Assembly (NCBI RefSeq): GCF_009830285.1 | Contig: NZ_WUQX01000001.1 | Location: 4,774,501 to 4,838,500 of the forward strand | Reading direction: 5' to 3' | Length of the DNA: 64,000 bases | DNA from: Sporofaciens musculi | GTDB taxonomy: Bacteria; Bacillota; Clostridia; Lachnospirales; Lachnospiraceae | Shown: positions 34,482 through 42,902 of the stretch, piece by piece | Layout of the letters: every line of letters starts with the position of its first letter | How positions within the stretch are numbered: position 1 is the stretch's first letter | Notes under the pieces: model-generated | What the model was told of the DNA's origin: nothing | Seen by the model: only the letters and a program-made list of their open reading frames with translations | Database searches by the model: none | Program-made: the position numbers and the translations under genes

Positions 34482-34890
34482 CCTCTTTATCCGTGGATTC
34501 TGTCCCCCGCTCCTTGCTTTTCTCCAGAATCTCCTCCAGCTCTTTTATCTGCTCATCCGTCAGTGCGAAGCTCTGCAAAAGCGCCGCCATCGCATTTGTC
34601 CCGCTGCCGGAAAAATAGCTGTCCACAAACTTCCTGCTTTTCTCCTTTACACATTCCTCCCTTGACCTCTGCACATAATAGTGGTAAACCCTTGAATCAT
34701 GCTCATCCACCGTGTATCCGAGGATGTCCTTCTGGTTCAGGCGGTTCATCAGCACCCGCACCATCCTCATCGACATATCCACATTCCCCTGCATCCTCTT
34801 GTAGACCTCGGAGGATGTCAAAGGCTCCCCACACGCCCACAGGACTTCCATGATCTGCCATTCACTCGGTGTAATCTCTTCCTTTACCAT
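34465..34890 (-). CDS. BlaI/MecI/CopY-family repressor
   Basis: A 141-residue winged-helix repressor: ITPSEWQIMEVLWACGEPLT, SSEVYKRMQGNVDMSMRMVR followed by VLMNRLNQKDILGYTVDE, and a C-terminal dimerisation helix with ALTDEQIKELEEILEKSKE. It heads the operon with the M56 sensor and three unknown proteins. The palindrome at 34907-34933, just upstream of its ATG, is its likely operator. Confidence 0.93.
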   Translation of the reverse strand: MVKEEITPSEWQIMEVLWACGEPLTSSEVYKRMQGNVDMSMRMVRVLMNRLNQKDILGYTVDEHDSRVYHYYVQRSREECVKEKSRKFVDSYFSGSGTNAMAALLQSFALTDEQIKELEEILEKSKERGTESTDKEGEPHA

Positions 34891-34906
34891 ACCGCTTCCT
34901 TCCTTT

Positions 34907-34933
34907 CGATATATATTGTCAATTTATATATCG
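34907..34933. promoter_or_regulatory. Operator palindrome upstream of the BlaI-type gene
   Basis: CGATATATA and TATATATCG are perfect 9-bp arms around a 9-bp spacer containing TTGTCAATT. On the minus strand the spacer holds TTGACA, so the repeat brackets a probable -35 element. This fits autorepression by the BlaI-type protein. Confidence 0.6.
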
Positions 34934-35015
34934 GTCAATTACCGTTAATTATTAATAGGCGTTGACGTTTTTGCATGATATGGTTATGGACAGAAGGCAA
35001 GTCATGGGCAATCAC

Positions 35016-35054
35016 TTCCCCGCTTTCCAAGTAATTTCCGCTATCAGTCCGCCC
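35016..35054. repeat. Dispersed repeat, copy B (partial)
   Basis: It matches bases about 3508-3545 of copy A (CCCCGCTTTCCAAGTAATTT and onward to GTCCGCCCG) but lacks the part that carries the small frame. Confidence 0.6.
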
Positions 35055-35076
35055 GAATCTCCTATAAAATGGACAA

Positions 35077-35110
35077 CCGCCGCATATAGAGAATAAGTCC
35101 GCAGCGGCGG
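35077..35110 (-). terminator. Terminator-like hairpin after SPL-type radical SAM gene
   Basis: CCGCCGC (35077-35083) and GCGGCGG (35104-35110) form a GC-rich stem just past the stop codon at 35122. The following T content is modest. Confidence 0.5.
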
Positions 35111-35121
35111 TCACTACCTGG

Positions 35122-35955
35122 TTATTTTGGTTTCAATTTGGCTTCTACCAACTCCTTATGATAAAAATAATTGATATGTTTAATTGAATGTTCAGCGCAA
35201 TATTCCTCAATCTCAACGGAAAGATTGTTCCAGAACCCCATGTTCCCTTTTACATATATTTCATCATATAATTCCACTAATTGTGGGTAGGCATTTTTTA
35301 TGTAGCTGAGGATATCCTGTTTATAACTCCCACGCAGGTTCAGATTTTCAAACCAGTATTCATCCACGAATCTGTGTGTTTTTACTATTATTTCCTTATA
35401 ATCTGTTATGCCCGGAAAGATGGGCGACATGAACAAAACGGTATATATGCCGTTCTCGTGCAATGTTTCTATCGTTTCAAGCCGTTTCTTGATGCTGCTG
35501 GCATGATCCATATCATTTTTAAACTGCTCATCCAATGTATTGACCGAAACCGAAACTTTCAGATTTTTACACTGTTTCAGTAAATCAATGTCCCTTAATA
35601 TCAGTTGGGATTTCGTTGAGATATTCAGTTCACAATCTATGGAAATCAACTGCTCCAGTATCTTCCGTGTATTTTCGTATTTTTCCTCAAATGGATTGTA
35701 ACAGTCCGTTACGGATGACAGGAATACCGACTTTCCCTGCAGTTTCTTTTTGCTTATCGACTTGTCACACCGCTTAATGTCAATAAAGTTCCCCCATGCC
35801 TCGCTATGGTTCGTAAACCGCTTCATAAAACAGGCATAACAATACCTGCACCCATGAGGGCAGCCTACATAAGGGTTTATCACATAATCGCTTGCCGGAA
35901 GATTTGATTTTGTAACCAGATCTTTTACTACTACTTCTTTTTCTATCATGTTCAT
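35122..35955 (-). CDS. SPL-family radical SAM protein
   Basis: A 277-residue radical SAM enzyme with CxxxCxxC at C32, C36 and C39 in GCPHGCRYCYACFMKRF, then FIDIKR, SVFLSSVTDCYNPFEEKY and ISTKSQLILRDIDLL. That layout is the spore-photoproduct-lyase-like (Rv2578c) branch. The true DNA-repair enzyme has extra conserved residues I cannot confirm, so the activity is open. Its ATG overlaps the stop of the XRE regulator gene, indicating one operon. Confidence 0.87.
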   Translation of the reverse strand: MNMIEKEVVVKDLVTKSNLPASDYVINPYVGCPHGCRYCYACFMKRFTNHSEAWGNFIDIKRCDKSISKKKLQGKSVFLSSVTDCYNPFEEKYENTRKILEQLISIDCELNISTKSQLILRDIDLLKQCKNLKVSVSVNTLDEQFKNDMDHASSIKKRLETIETLHENGIYTVLFMSPIFPGITDYKEIIVKTHRFVDEYWFENLNLRGSYKQDILSYIKNAYPQLVELYDEIYVKGNMGFWNNLSVEIEEYCAEHSIKHINYFYHKELVEAKLKPK

Positions 35956-36626
35956 AAGATAGTCCCTCCGTAGAACATACAGGCGTATACCTTTTTCTGC
36001 CTACAATATATCCGTTCCTCTCCTGAAAAACATTCAAAATCACCCTGCACCTGGCACTGGTACATATAATCGCCTTTCTGATAGAATTCTGGCCCTCGGA
36101 ACGGCATGGAAACCGACACATGGGAAAGCGCTTCTTTCAAAAATATAATATCAAAATTCTCATCCAGGCTCTCCCCGTAATAATTCATAGCCCACACTGC
36201 ATGATTCCTTATCCAGACACGTTCCCAGCCTATGAATTTCTGCCCGCCAAGATAAGTATCCATATACAGGTAATCACCATCTTCATAACGGAAATCGTGG
36301 GAACCAGGCTGTGACGGCATGATTTCATTTTCACCCGTGATATATGTGTTATTTTTTGCCCTGACTAAAAAAATCCTGATATCCTGCATAGGATATTTCT
36401 GTTCACAAAAGAGGCTGATTGTACAGATATCATTTTCCTTCACAAGCCTGTCTATGGAGACTTTAAAAATCTCACTAAGCTGTATAAGGTTCTGAATATC
36501 CGGAAAAGACTGTCCATTCTCCCATTTTGTTATAGACTGTCTTGATATATCCAGCCTGTTAGCAAGTTCTTCCTGTGACAGTTTCATATTTGTTCTTAGT
36601 AATTGCAATTTTTCTTTAAATTCCAT
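35952..36626 (-). CDS. XRE-family regulator with DUF5680-type C-terminal domain
   Basis: A 224-residue protein. The N-terminal XRE helix-turn-helix reads LRTNMKLSQEELANRLDISR then QSITKWENGQSFPDIQNLIQ. A linker follows, then a C-terminal domain (YEDGDYLYMDTYLGGQKFIG, WERVWIRNHAVWAMNYYGES, GPEFYQKGDYMYQCQVQGDF) that matches DUF5680. The C-terminal part probably senses a small molecule. It is co-translated with the SPL-type enzyme and probably controls it. Confidence 0.87.
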   Translation of the reverse strand: MEFKEKLQLLRTNMKLSQEELANRLDISRQSITKWENGQSFPDIQNLIQLSEIFKVSIDRLVKENDICTISLFCEQKYPMQDIRIFLVRAKNNTYITGENEIMPSQPGSHDFRYEDGDYLYMDTYLGGQKFIGWERVWIRNHAVWAMNYYGESLDENFDIIFLKEALSHVSVSMPFRGPEFYQKGDYMYQCQVQGDFECFSGEERIYCRQKKVYACMFYGGTIL

Positions 36627-36757
36627 TCTGACATCCTCCAGACATTCATTATACTTTAGCGTTTTTCCATAATCAATCCACCTATGCGTTCCAATCCGGC
36701 AACTGTTGGTTGCTTTCCAAAAAACAATTGTTCACTCTCTCTAAATTGAAAGGGGCG

Positions 36758-36830
36758 GCTGCCCCACAAGGCGGCACAAACGCAAACTACCGTGTAAGCA
36801 TATTAACTCTGATTCCCCCGCTTTCCAACT
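36758..36830. repeat. Dispersed repeat, copy C
   Basis: It matches the first three quarters of copy A (3452-3527). On the minus strand the frame that reads MLTRRFAFVPPCGA in copy A is MLTR-stop here. Confidence 0.6.
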
Positions 36831-36981
36831 TATTATTTTCTGAACTAATTATAAATATCTGTGATATTTGAAATATAAGGAAATGAATTGTGAAATCTCA
36901 AGATATGAGAAAAATGCCTACGCAAGCAGCCCTTTCCTCGTTTTGTTAATATTCCATTTAGTTTTTACCGCTTTACTCGTA

Positions 36982-37544
36982 TACTATCACGGAAACTGCT
37001 TATACAATCACGGAAACCCTTATACGAACACGAAAACTCACAGGCAGTTTCCGTGTTTGTATGTGGGTTTTGCCTGATAGTATCAACTTTTGCCTGATAG
37101 TACAGCAGTTTCCGTGCGAGTATCCGAGTTTCCGTGATAATATCCGACTTTTGCCTACGAGTATATACTATCAGGCAAAAGAACCCCAGAACAACCGTTC
37201 GCACCCTCGCTAATGTAAAAATGCCCCTAAAAGCACACGAAAATAATGTAACTTTCAAAGCTATGTAGTGCCAAAAGTGGCGGATTTACGGGCTTTCCCG
37301 GCTTTCCGTGTCCGTATCTGCCGGAAACTAAGACACCTTATGGTGCCAAGGTTATCGCTCCCGGCACAAGGCTCTGCCTCTGTTCTATTCATACCTTTTA
37401 ACGATTACCTGCTATCGTTAAAAGGAGGTGCAAATTTTGAGGGCAAAGTAACCCCCGCAACAGAAAAAAGCAAAAAAATAAAACCGCCGAATCCGTGGAA
37501 AGGCTTATTTCCACGCATTTCTGCGGTTTTCCATTGTATCAATT
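36982..37544. repeat. Iteron-bearing repeat, copy 2, split by an IS
   Basis: The second copy of the 18061-18649 sequence, with the same iteron order, TAACGAT hairpin, CCGTGGAAA hairpin and the beginning of the att-like arm. An IS3-family element is inserted at ATT. The repeat resumes at 38909. The 918-bp stretch 36627-37544 contains this copy and repeat C but no gene I can support. Confidence 0.75.
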
Positions 37545-37622
37545 TGATGTGGTATAAAAAAAGTTGACAGCTTATTCTCAAGGATTTCATAATAAAACCA
37601 AGAGAATAAGGAGGTATTCAAA

Positions 37623-37955
37623 GTGGCACGTAAATATGACCATGAATACAAAGTACAGGCAGTAAAACTTGCCAAAGAAATCGGCGGCGCTAAGGCTGCT
37701 AAAGAATTAGGAATCCCTGAAGGAACCATCCATACATGGCTGAAAGCCGTAAGAGCCGGTAAGTTAGACTTTGGGGAAGGTTCCCATACCCCTGCCAGTG
37801 CAATGAGCCTGTCAGAAGAAATTACCATGCTGCGTAAGCGGGTTAAGGAGCAGGACAAAGAAATCCGACGTCTGGAAGAAGAAAACGAATTTCTGGAGGA
37901 AACCAGCGCTTTTTTCGCCGCCAGCCGTCGGAAGTCAGCAAAAACCAGAGGATGA
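37623..37955 (+). CDS. IS3-family OrfA transposase subunit
   Basis: A 110-residue helix-turn-helix protein (MARKYDHEYKVQAVKLAKEI, then AAKELGIPEGTIHTWLKAVR) with a leucine-zipper segment (LRKRVKEQDKEIRRLEEENE). It starts at a GTG eight bases after GGAGG. The stop overlaps the OrfB start (ATGA), so OrfB is made by coupling or frameshifting. Confidence 0.92.
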   Translation: MARKYDHEYKVQAVKLAKEIGGAKAAKELGIPEGTIHTWLKAVRAGKLDFGEGSHTPASAMSLSEEITMLRKRVKEQDKEIRRLEEENEFLEETSAFFAASRRKSAKTRG

Positions 37956-38860
37956 TATTCCTGGCTTTGAAAACAGAGGACGGCAGGATTACCAGAAAAA
38001 TTTCATTTTATTGCCGGATGCTTGGTGTCAGCCGGCAAGGCTTCTATAAATATCTCGCGAACAAAGACCGTCCCTGGAAGTACCAGGATCTGGCGGATGC
38101 CATGAAAGAAATCATCAGCGAGGATGAATGCAATGATACTTATGGACGGATCCGGATGTATCAGGCGTTGCTGCTAAAGCAGCCGAAGGGAGTACATATC
38201 CCCAGTGAGAGGACTGTGTACAGGGTCATGGATCGGATTGGCCTGGGCCACCGTCCAAAGCGCAAACCGAACGGAATTACAAAAGCGGATCGGGAAGCGA
38301 TGAAATCAGACGATCTTTTAAGGAGGGATTTCCGTGCGGATGCCCCATTGGAAAAATGCATCACAGATATCACGGAGATTCCAGCGTCCAATGGGAAACT
38401 GTATGTATCTGCGATTTTTGACTGCTTTGATCTTAGCGTTCTCGGTCTTGCAATGGGAACAAATATGAAAGCAGATTTGTGTATCCAAACATTGAGGAAT
38501 GCCCTGACAGCTTACCCTGCACTGGAAGGCGCAGTGATCCATAGTGACCGGGGAACACAGTATACCAGTGAGTGCTACCGGAAGACCATTCTGGAACACC
38601 ATATCCATCAAAGCATGAACAGTGCCGGAGGACGCTGCCATGATAATGCACGCTGTGAAAGTATGTGGGCCAGAATGAAGACGGAACTTCTGTACGACCG
38701 CCATGACACAAAACAAATGACTGTAGAGGAATTAAAGGTACACATTTGGAGATACTTCCTCAGCTACTGGAATAACCGAAGGATCTGCTCTGCAAATGGC
38801 GGACTTCCTCCTATGATAAAACGCAGGCAGTATTATGAGGCTTTGGAACTGGAGGCATAG
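37952..38860 (+). CDS. IS3-family OrfB transposase (integrase core)
   Basis: A 302-residue DDE transposase. The helical N-terminal part (RKISFYCRMLGVSRQGFYKY) and HTH_21-like part are followed by the catalytic core with D in CITDITEIPASNG, D in IHSDRGTQYTSE, and E in DNARCESMWARMKTE. It is a complete and open frame, so this copy may be active. Confidence 0.93.
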   Translation: MIFLALKTEDGRITRKISFYCRMLGVSRQGFYKYLANKDRPWKYQDLADAMKEIISEDECNDTYGRIRMYQALLLKQPKGVHIPSERTVYRVMDRIGLGHRPKRKPNGITKADREAMKSDDLLRRDFRADAPLEKCITDITEIPASNGKLYVSAIFDCFDLSVLGLAMGTNMKADLCIQTLRNALTAYPALEGAVIHSDRGTQYTSECYRKTILEHHIHQSMNSAGGRCHDNARCESMWARMKTELLYDRHDTKQMTVEELKVHIWRYFLSYWNNRRICSANGGLPPMIKRRQYYEALELEA

Positions 38861-38902
38861 GCAGTGATACCCTTGAGAAAAATGTGTCAACTAATATTGA
38901 CA

Positions 38903-38950
38903 ATATCAATTTCGGTGTTGCGATGTTCATCGGTACAACGAAATTGATAC
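38903..38950. other. 48-bp palindromic att-like site next to tandem recombinases
   Basis: Ignoring the IS, the left arm GTATCAATTTCGGTGTTG...CGATG and the right arm CATCG...ACAACGAAATTGATAC are inverted copies (20 of 23 positions) around a central TT (38926-38927). This is the expected form of a large serine recombinase attachment site. It lies 97 bp from the end of the first recombinase gene. Confidence 0.55.
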
Positions 38951-38998
38951 AATTCAACGATGCACCCCTAAATGCACCCCCCTAAACCTAAAAAATGC

Positions 38999-39024
38999 GG
39001 GCCGGAAACTGATTATTCCGGCCC
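38999..39024 (-). terminator. Terminator of the recombinase operon
   Basis: GGGCCGGAA and TTCCGGCCC form a 9-bp stem with an 8-base loop, followed on the minus strand by GCATTTTTTAGG, about 25 bp after the stop of the first recombinase. Confidence 0.75.
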
Positions 39025-39046
39025 ATAAAAAATTTTTCTTTCTATA

Positions 39047-40657
39047 TTAAATAGCGCTTTTACACATCCGCCCCTCCGCTGAGGCTTTCACCTCCCTCCC
39101 GTTTTTGAAAACAAACCGGATGTCATCCCTGGCATAAACCGTGGCGTAGTCAAGGAGCGCCGTCCAAAGCTCCTCATCAAACTTTCCGCAGAAGCCGTCC
39201 AGCCTTTGCAGGCCGCCGATGAACCGCATATAGGTTTTCCGCTTCCCCTGCCTGTCGGAAATCTCCCTGGATGCCTTTTCGTACCCGTCCCTTGCCGCCT
39301 CGTACCGGGCGACCAGTTCATTGCGGCGTTTCTGGTATTCCTCCTGGTCCATGGGCGCGGCCTTGTTTTCCGCCACAATCCTTTTTACCATTTCCGCCAC
39401 CGTCCTCGTTTCAGTCTGAAACCGGCTCTGCTCCACCTCCAGCTCCGTGGTGTCACACAGCGTCCGCATCATCACCTTGGTGTTCGCTATCAGCTCATCC
39501 TTTTCCGGGATGACCGCATTGACGGCTTTCACGAAGGCATCCTTTATCTCGTCCTCGGTAAGGTGCGGCGTCCGGCATTTCTTATCGTTCTTGAACTTGC
39601 GGTTGCACTGGAATATCACCCTGCGGTATTTGTCCTGCGAGTGCCACACCTTGGAGCCGTACCAGTTCCCGCACTCGGAACACTTGATTTTCGAGGAAAA
39701 TATGCTCGCGCTGCTGTACCTTGCGTCCATGCTTTTGCGCCGCTCCATTTCCTCCTGCACCAGCTCCCATGTTTCGGGAGGGATGATTGCCTCGTGGTTC
39801 CCCTCCACATAATACTGCGGTATCTCCCCCTGGTTCTTCTTCCGCTTTTTGGTGAGGAAGTCCGCCGTGTACTGCTTCTGCAGGAGCGCGTCCCCTTTGT
39901 ACTTCTCGTTGGTGAGGATGCTCTTGACGGAACTCTGGTGCCAGGTGTCCTTCCCTGCGGGGCTCTTGATGCCCAGCCCCGTCAGCTTTTTGCCGATGGC
40001 ATACGGGCTCAGTCCCTGCAGGAAAAGCTGGTATATCAGCTTTACCGTTTCCGCCTGCTCCGGGTTCACTCTCAGGCTGCCGTCCTCGCCCTTCTCGTAT
40101 CCAAGGAAAGTGCTGTAGGCAAGGCTGCCTTTGCCGTCCGCGAACTGCTTCCGCTTGCCCCATGTGGTGTTCTCCGAAATGCTCCGTGATTCCTCCTGCG
40201 CAAGGGAGCTCATGATGGTGATGAGCAGCTCCCCCTTGGAATCCAGCGTGTAGATGTTCTCCTTTTCAAAATAAACCTCGATGCCCTTCTCCTTCAGCTT
40301 CCTTACTGTCGTTAAGGAATCCACCGTGTTCCTTGCGAACCGGCTGACCGATTTTGTGATGATGAGGTCAATCTTCCCCGCCAGGGCATCCTCAATCATC
40401 TGGTTAAAACCGTCGCGCTTTTTTGTGTTCGTTGCAGAGATGCCTTCGTCCGTATACACCCCGGCAAATTCCCAATCCTCCCGGCCGTTTATGTACCGGG
40501 TGTAATAATCGACCTGCGCCTCATAGCTTGTCGCCTGTTCCTCGGAATCCGTGGATACCCTCGCATACCCCGCCGTCTTCCGCTTTTTCGCCGCCGCAAT
40601 CGGCCTTGAGTCAAACCGGTTCAGCGTGGCGGGTATGGTTGTTACTTTCTTTGCCAT
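39047..40657 (-). CDS. Large serine recombinase 1 of the prophage
   Basis: A 536-residue recombinase. The resolvase domain has the nucleophile Ser35 in GYARVSTDSEEQ, the segment SRFARNTVDSL and LAQEESRSISENTTW. The recombinase domain contains WHQSSVKSILTNEKYKGDAL. A zinc ribbon (CSECGNWYGSKVWH and later cysteines) and a coiled coil follow. It overlaps the second recombinase by 16 bp and is closest to the att-like site. The pair arrangement recalls ccrA/ccrB-type modules. Either one, or both, may integrate the phage. Confidence 0.92.
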   Translation of the reverse strand: MAKKVTTIPATLNRFDSRPIAAAKKRKTAGYARVSTDSEEQATSYEAQVDYYTRYINGREDWEFAGVYTDEGISATNTKKRDGFNQMIEDALAGKIDLIITKSVSRFARNTVDSLTTVRKLKEKGIEVYFEKENIYTLDSKGELLITIMSSLAQEESRSISENTTWGKRKQFADGKGSLAYSTFLGYEKGEDGSLRVNPEQAETVKLIYQLFLQGLSPYAIGKKLTGLGIKSPAGKDTWHQSSVKSILTNEKYKGDALLQKQYTADFLTKKRKKNQGEIPQYYVEGNHEAIIPPETWELVQEEMERRKSMDARYSSASIFSSKIKCSECGNWYGSKVWHSQDKYRRVIFQCNRKFKNDKKCRTPHLTEDEIKDAFVKAVNAVIPEKDELIANTKVMMRTLCDTTELEVEQSRFQTETRTVAEMVKRIVAENKAAPMDQEEYQKRRNELVARYEAARDGYEKASREISDRQGKRKTYMRFIGGLQRLDGFCGKFDEELWTALLDYATVYARDDIRFVFKNGREVKASAEGRMCKSAI

Positions 40658-42150
40658 TCTGCCACCTCCCCATCCGTAAAGTGAAATTCAAACCTGTCCC
40701 CGTATGCCGTCACTCCCGCAATCTCCTTTACAAAGCGGGGTTCGTAATCCTCCCGCCCCAGGACTTCCGCCGCTGCCTTTCGGAATTCATCATCCAGCAG
40801 CCTGCGGAAGGAACACCCCCGGCACACCCAAACCTTATATTTTTCCTTCTGCCCTTTCGGGCCCATCTTCCAGTAATCGCATTCCAGTTTCCTGCCGCAG
40901 CACCCGCAGGTGATTTTCTGCGAAAATGCGCTGCGGCCTCTTTGGTATGCCCGCATGACCTCTCTTGCCTTCCCGCTTTTCATGCGGAACTCAATGCGGT
41001 CTGCATTTATGACAATCTGCTCGACTTCCCTCCGGACTGCCACCCCGTCAAAGGCGGCAAGCTCCAGTGCGGCGGCCGCCGCCTGCTCCAGCTCCGTTTC
41101 ATAGACCGGCCGGAGCCCGCACACATCTTTCCCTTTGCGCTCCCTGGTATTGCAGTTCCATTTCTTGCCGTATTTTGTGGTGCGCCTGCTCACCGAACGG
41201 CCGCATTCCCCGCATTTCACCAGTCCTGAAAAAGCCGTGAGCGTGGGGTTTTTATTGGCGGCGGCATCCGCCCGCTGCTCCCGTATGAGCTGCGCCTTTT
41301 CAAAATCTGCCTGCGGGATGAGAGGCTCGAACATACCCTCCACCATGTACATGGGCAGCTCGCCCTTATTCCTTTTCCTCGTATGCCCCTCGGAAATAAA
41401 ATTCTTCTGCAGGAGCATGGAGCCCGTATAGGACGGGTTCGTGAGGATGAACTTGATGGTGGAGTCGTCCATCGGCACGCCTTTCTGCCCCGTGATGCCC
41501 CTCTTTGAAAGTTCCTTTGCAATCCCATAGGCAGATGTGCCGGAAAGGTACTTTGCAAAAATCTCCTTTATGACCTCCCCCTGCTCCGGTATGACGCGGT
41601 ACATTTCCCCGTCCCACTCATATCCGTATGGCGCTTTATGCCCGTTCGGGATGCCCTGTTCAAACCGTTTCCGGATGCTCCACTTCACATTCTCTGAAAT
41701 ACTGCGCGATTCCTCCTGTGCGAAGGACGCAAGCAGGGTGAGCAGCAGCTCCCCCTCGTCGGAAATGGAGTGGATGTTTTCCCTTTCAAAATAAACATCG
41801 ATTCCAAGCTCCTTCAGGTGCCTCGTCACCGTCAGGGTGTCCACGGTATCCCTTGCAAAACGGCTGACGGACTTTACCAGCACCATGTCAATCTTCCCGG
41901 CATCGCAGTCTGCAAGCAGCCTGTTGAAGTCGTCGCGGTGGCTTGTGTCCCTTCCGCTGATGCCCTCATCCGCATATATGCCCGCAAACTCCCAATCAGG
42001 ATTTTTTTGTATCAATCCGTTGTAATGGCTGACCTGCGCGGAAAGGGAATGGAGGAGCATTTCCGTCTCCATCGACACCCTGGCATAAGCCGCCACCCTC
42101 TTCCTCTTTTTCAGTTCCGGCAGAATCTGCCCGATTACGCTGATTCTCGG
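40642..42150 (-). CDS. Large serine recombinase 2 of the prophage
   Basis: A 502-residue recombinase starting MPRISVIGQILPELKKRKRV, with Ser27 in AAYARVSMETEM, SRFARDTVDTLTVTRHLKEL, YTGSMLLQKNF and two zinc-binding regions (CGECGRSVSRR and, near the C-terminus, CGCCGRKLECDYW ... CRGCSF). The ATG at 42150 is chosen for its GGAGG six bases upstream. The second C-terminal cysteine cluster is unlike recombinase 1, so the two likely contact different half sites. Confidence 0.92.
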   Translation of the reverse strand, partial: PRISVIGQILPELKKRKRVAAYARVSMETEMLLHSLSAQVSHYNGLIQKNPDWEFAGIYADEGISGRDTSHRDDFNRLLADCDAGKIDMVLVKSVSRFARDTVDTLTVTRHLKELGIDVYFERENIHSISDEGELLLTLLASFAQEESRSISENVKWSIRKRFEQGIPNGHKAPYGYEWDGEMYRVIPEQGEVIKEIFAKYLSGTSAYGIAKELSKRGITGQKGVPMDDSTIKFILTNPSYTGSMLLQKNFISEGHTRKRNKGELPMYMVEGMFEPLIPQADFEKAQLIREQRADAAANKNPTLTAFSGLVKCGECGRSVSRRTTKYGKKWNCNTRERKGKDVCGLRPVYETELEQAAAAALELAAFDGVAVRREVEQIVINADRIEFRMKSGKAREVMRAYQRGRSAFSQKITCGCCGRKLECDYWKMGPKGQKEKYKVWVCRGCSFRRLLDDEFRKAAAEVLGREDYEPRFVKEIAGVTAYGDRFEFHFTDGEVAEWQRK

Positions 42151-42154
42151 CATA

Positions 42155-42373
42155 TCATCCCTCCTTGTCAGTGTCACATGATGCCATAGAATCGGCTTTA
42201 TATCCACTCATTTCGGTCTGTAAACTAACCAAAATCGGGCGGTATTTTCCCCGGAAAATTGTATCAATCTGACCGTACTCCTCTGCCGTCATTGCCCCCT
42301 GTTCCATGAGGGATTTCGCTATGTTCATGGTGGCGTGGTACATCTTCTCATTCCGGAACTGCTCCTCACTCAT
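42155..42373 (-). CDS. Small SHOCT-like protein of the recombinase operon
   Basis: A 72-residue protein starting MSEEQFRNEKMYHATMNIAK with SLMEQGAMTAEEYGQIDTIF, a short helical-hairpin motif of SHOCT type. GGAGG precedes the ATG at 42373. It lies between the zinc-ribbon protein and recombinase 2, overlapping the former by eight bases. It may be an accessory or directionality factor, which is inference. Confidence 0.7.
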   Translation of the reverse strand: MSEEQFRNEKMYHATMNIAKSLMEQGAMTAEEYGQIDTIFRGKYRPILVSLQTEMSGYKADSMASCDTDKEG

Positions 42374-42788
42374 CTGCGCCACCTCCGAATCTGTCAGCCA
42401 CATAACACGCATGGCAGCAGTATTTCCTGCCGGCATTGCCGTAGGCCGTGAACGGCTTTTTGCAGTAAGCGCACACGAATTCATAACGTGCCTTCCGTTC
42501 TATCTGGTACGGGTGGCTGTTCCACCACTTATTGCGGCATTTATCGGAACAGAACTTCTTGGCTTTCCGTCCCGGATTCTGTTTTACCTCTGCCCCGCAG
42601 CATGGGCAGATACCCTTATCCCCATCCGCAGACGGCACTGCTGCTTTTATTTTCCCCGCACTCAGTCCCTTCCTCCGGCAAAATGATTTTACTGTGTTCT
42701 CTGAAATGCCAAGTTCCTGCGCAATCTTCATATATCCATAGCCAGCGGCCCTCATCTGCCGTATCCGGTCTTTTTGCCTGTCAGTCAT
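42366..42788 (-). CDS. Helix-turn-helix and zinc-ribbon protein of the recombinase operon
   Basis: A 140-residue protein. The N-terminal helix-turn-helix is MTDRQKDRIRQMRAAGYGYM then KIAQELGISENTVKSFCRRK. Two zinc-binding parts follow: CPCCGAEVKQNPGRKAKKFC ... C and CAYCKKPFTAYGNAGRKYCC. It opens the four-gene unit with the SHOCT-like protein and both recombinases, so it may regulate or direct recombination. No named family is recognised. Confidence 0.75.
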   Translation of the reverse strand: MTDRQKDRIRQMRAAGYGYMKIAQELGISENTVKSFCRRKGLSAGKIKAAVPSADGDKGICPCCGAEVKQNPGRKAKKFCSDKCRNKWWNSHPYQIERKARYEFVCAYCKKPFTAYGNAGRKYCCHACYVADRFGGGADE

Positions 42789-42843
42789 AAAAACGCCTCC
42801 TCACTATACGGAGATTTGAACCGCAGTTCGGCGGGGTGTTTTC

Positions 42844-42894
42844 ACAAAAAAAAATAACGCCTGCAGGAATCCCAAAAGGAACTCCTGCAGGCGT
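42844..42894 (-). terminator. Terminator of the phage late operon
   Basis: ACGCCTGCAGGA / TCCTGCAGGCGT is a 12-bp perfect stem. On the minus strand it is followed by TTATTTTTTTTTG. It lies eight bases past the endolysin stop codon. Confidence 0.9.
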
Positions 42895-42902
42895 AAGACC
42901 AT

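Larger units (their letters stand above)
37545..38908 (+). mobile_element. IS3-family insertion sequence, apparently intact
   Basis: A 1364-bp element with TGAT...ATCA ends, subterminal inverted repeats (both AGTTGACA then TTCTCAAGG) and a 3-bp duplication ATT (37542-37544 and 38909-38911). Removing it restores GTATCAATTTCGG, which matches the uninterrupted repeat copy 1. Both transposase frames are open, unlike the other two IS copies in the window. Confidence 0.88.

Noticed and set aside
33237..34890. Beta-lactam resistance regulators blaR1/blaI
   Set aside because: The sensor lacks a penicillin-binding domain and no beta-lactamase is nearby, so resistance is not supported.
39206..40189. 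Long plus-strand frames opposite the recombinases and phage genes
   Set aside because: They are antisense to well-supported genes, lack ribosome sites and show no recognisable domains.
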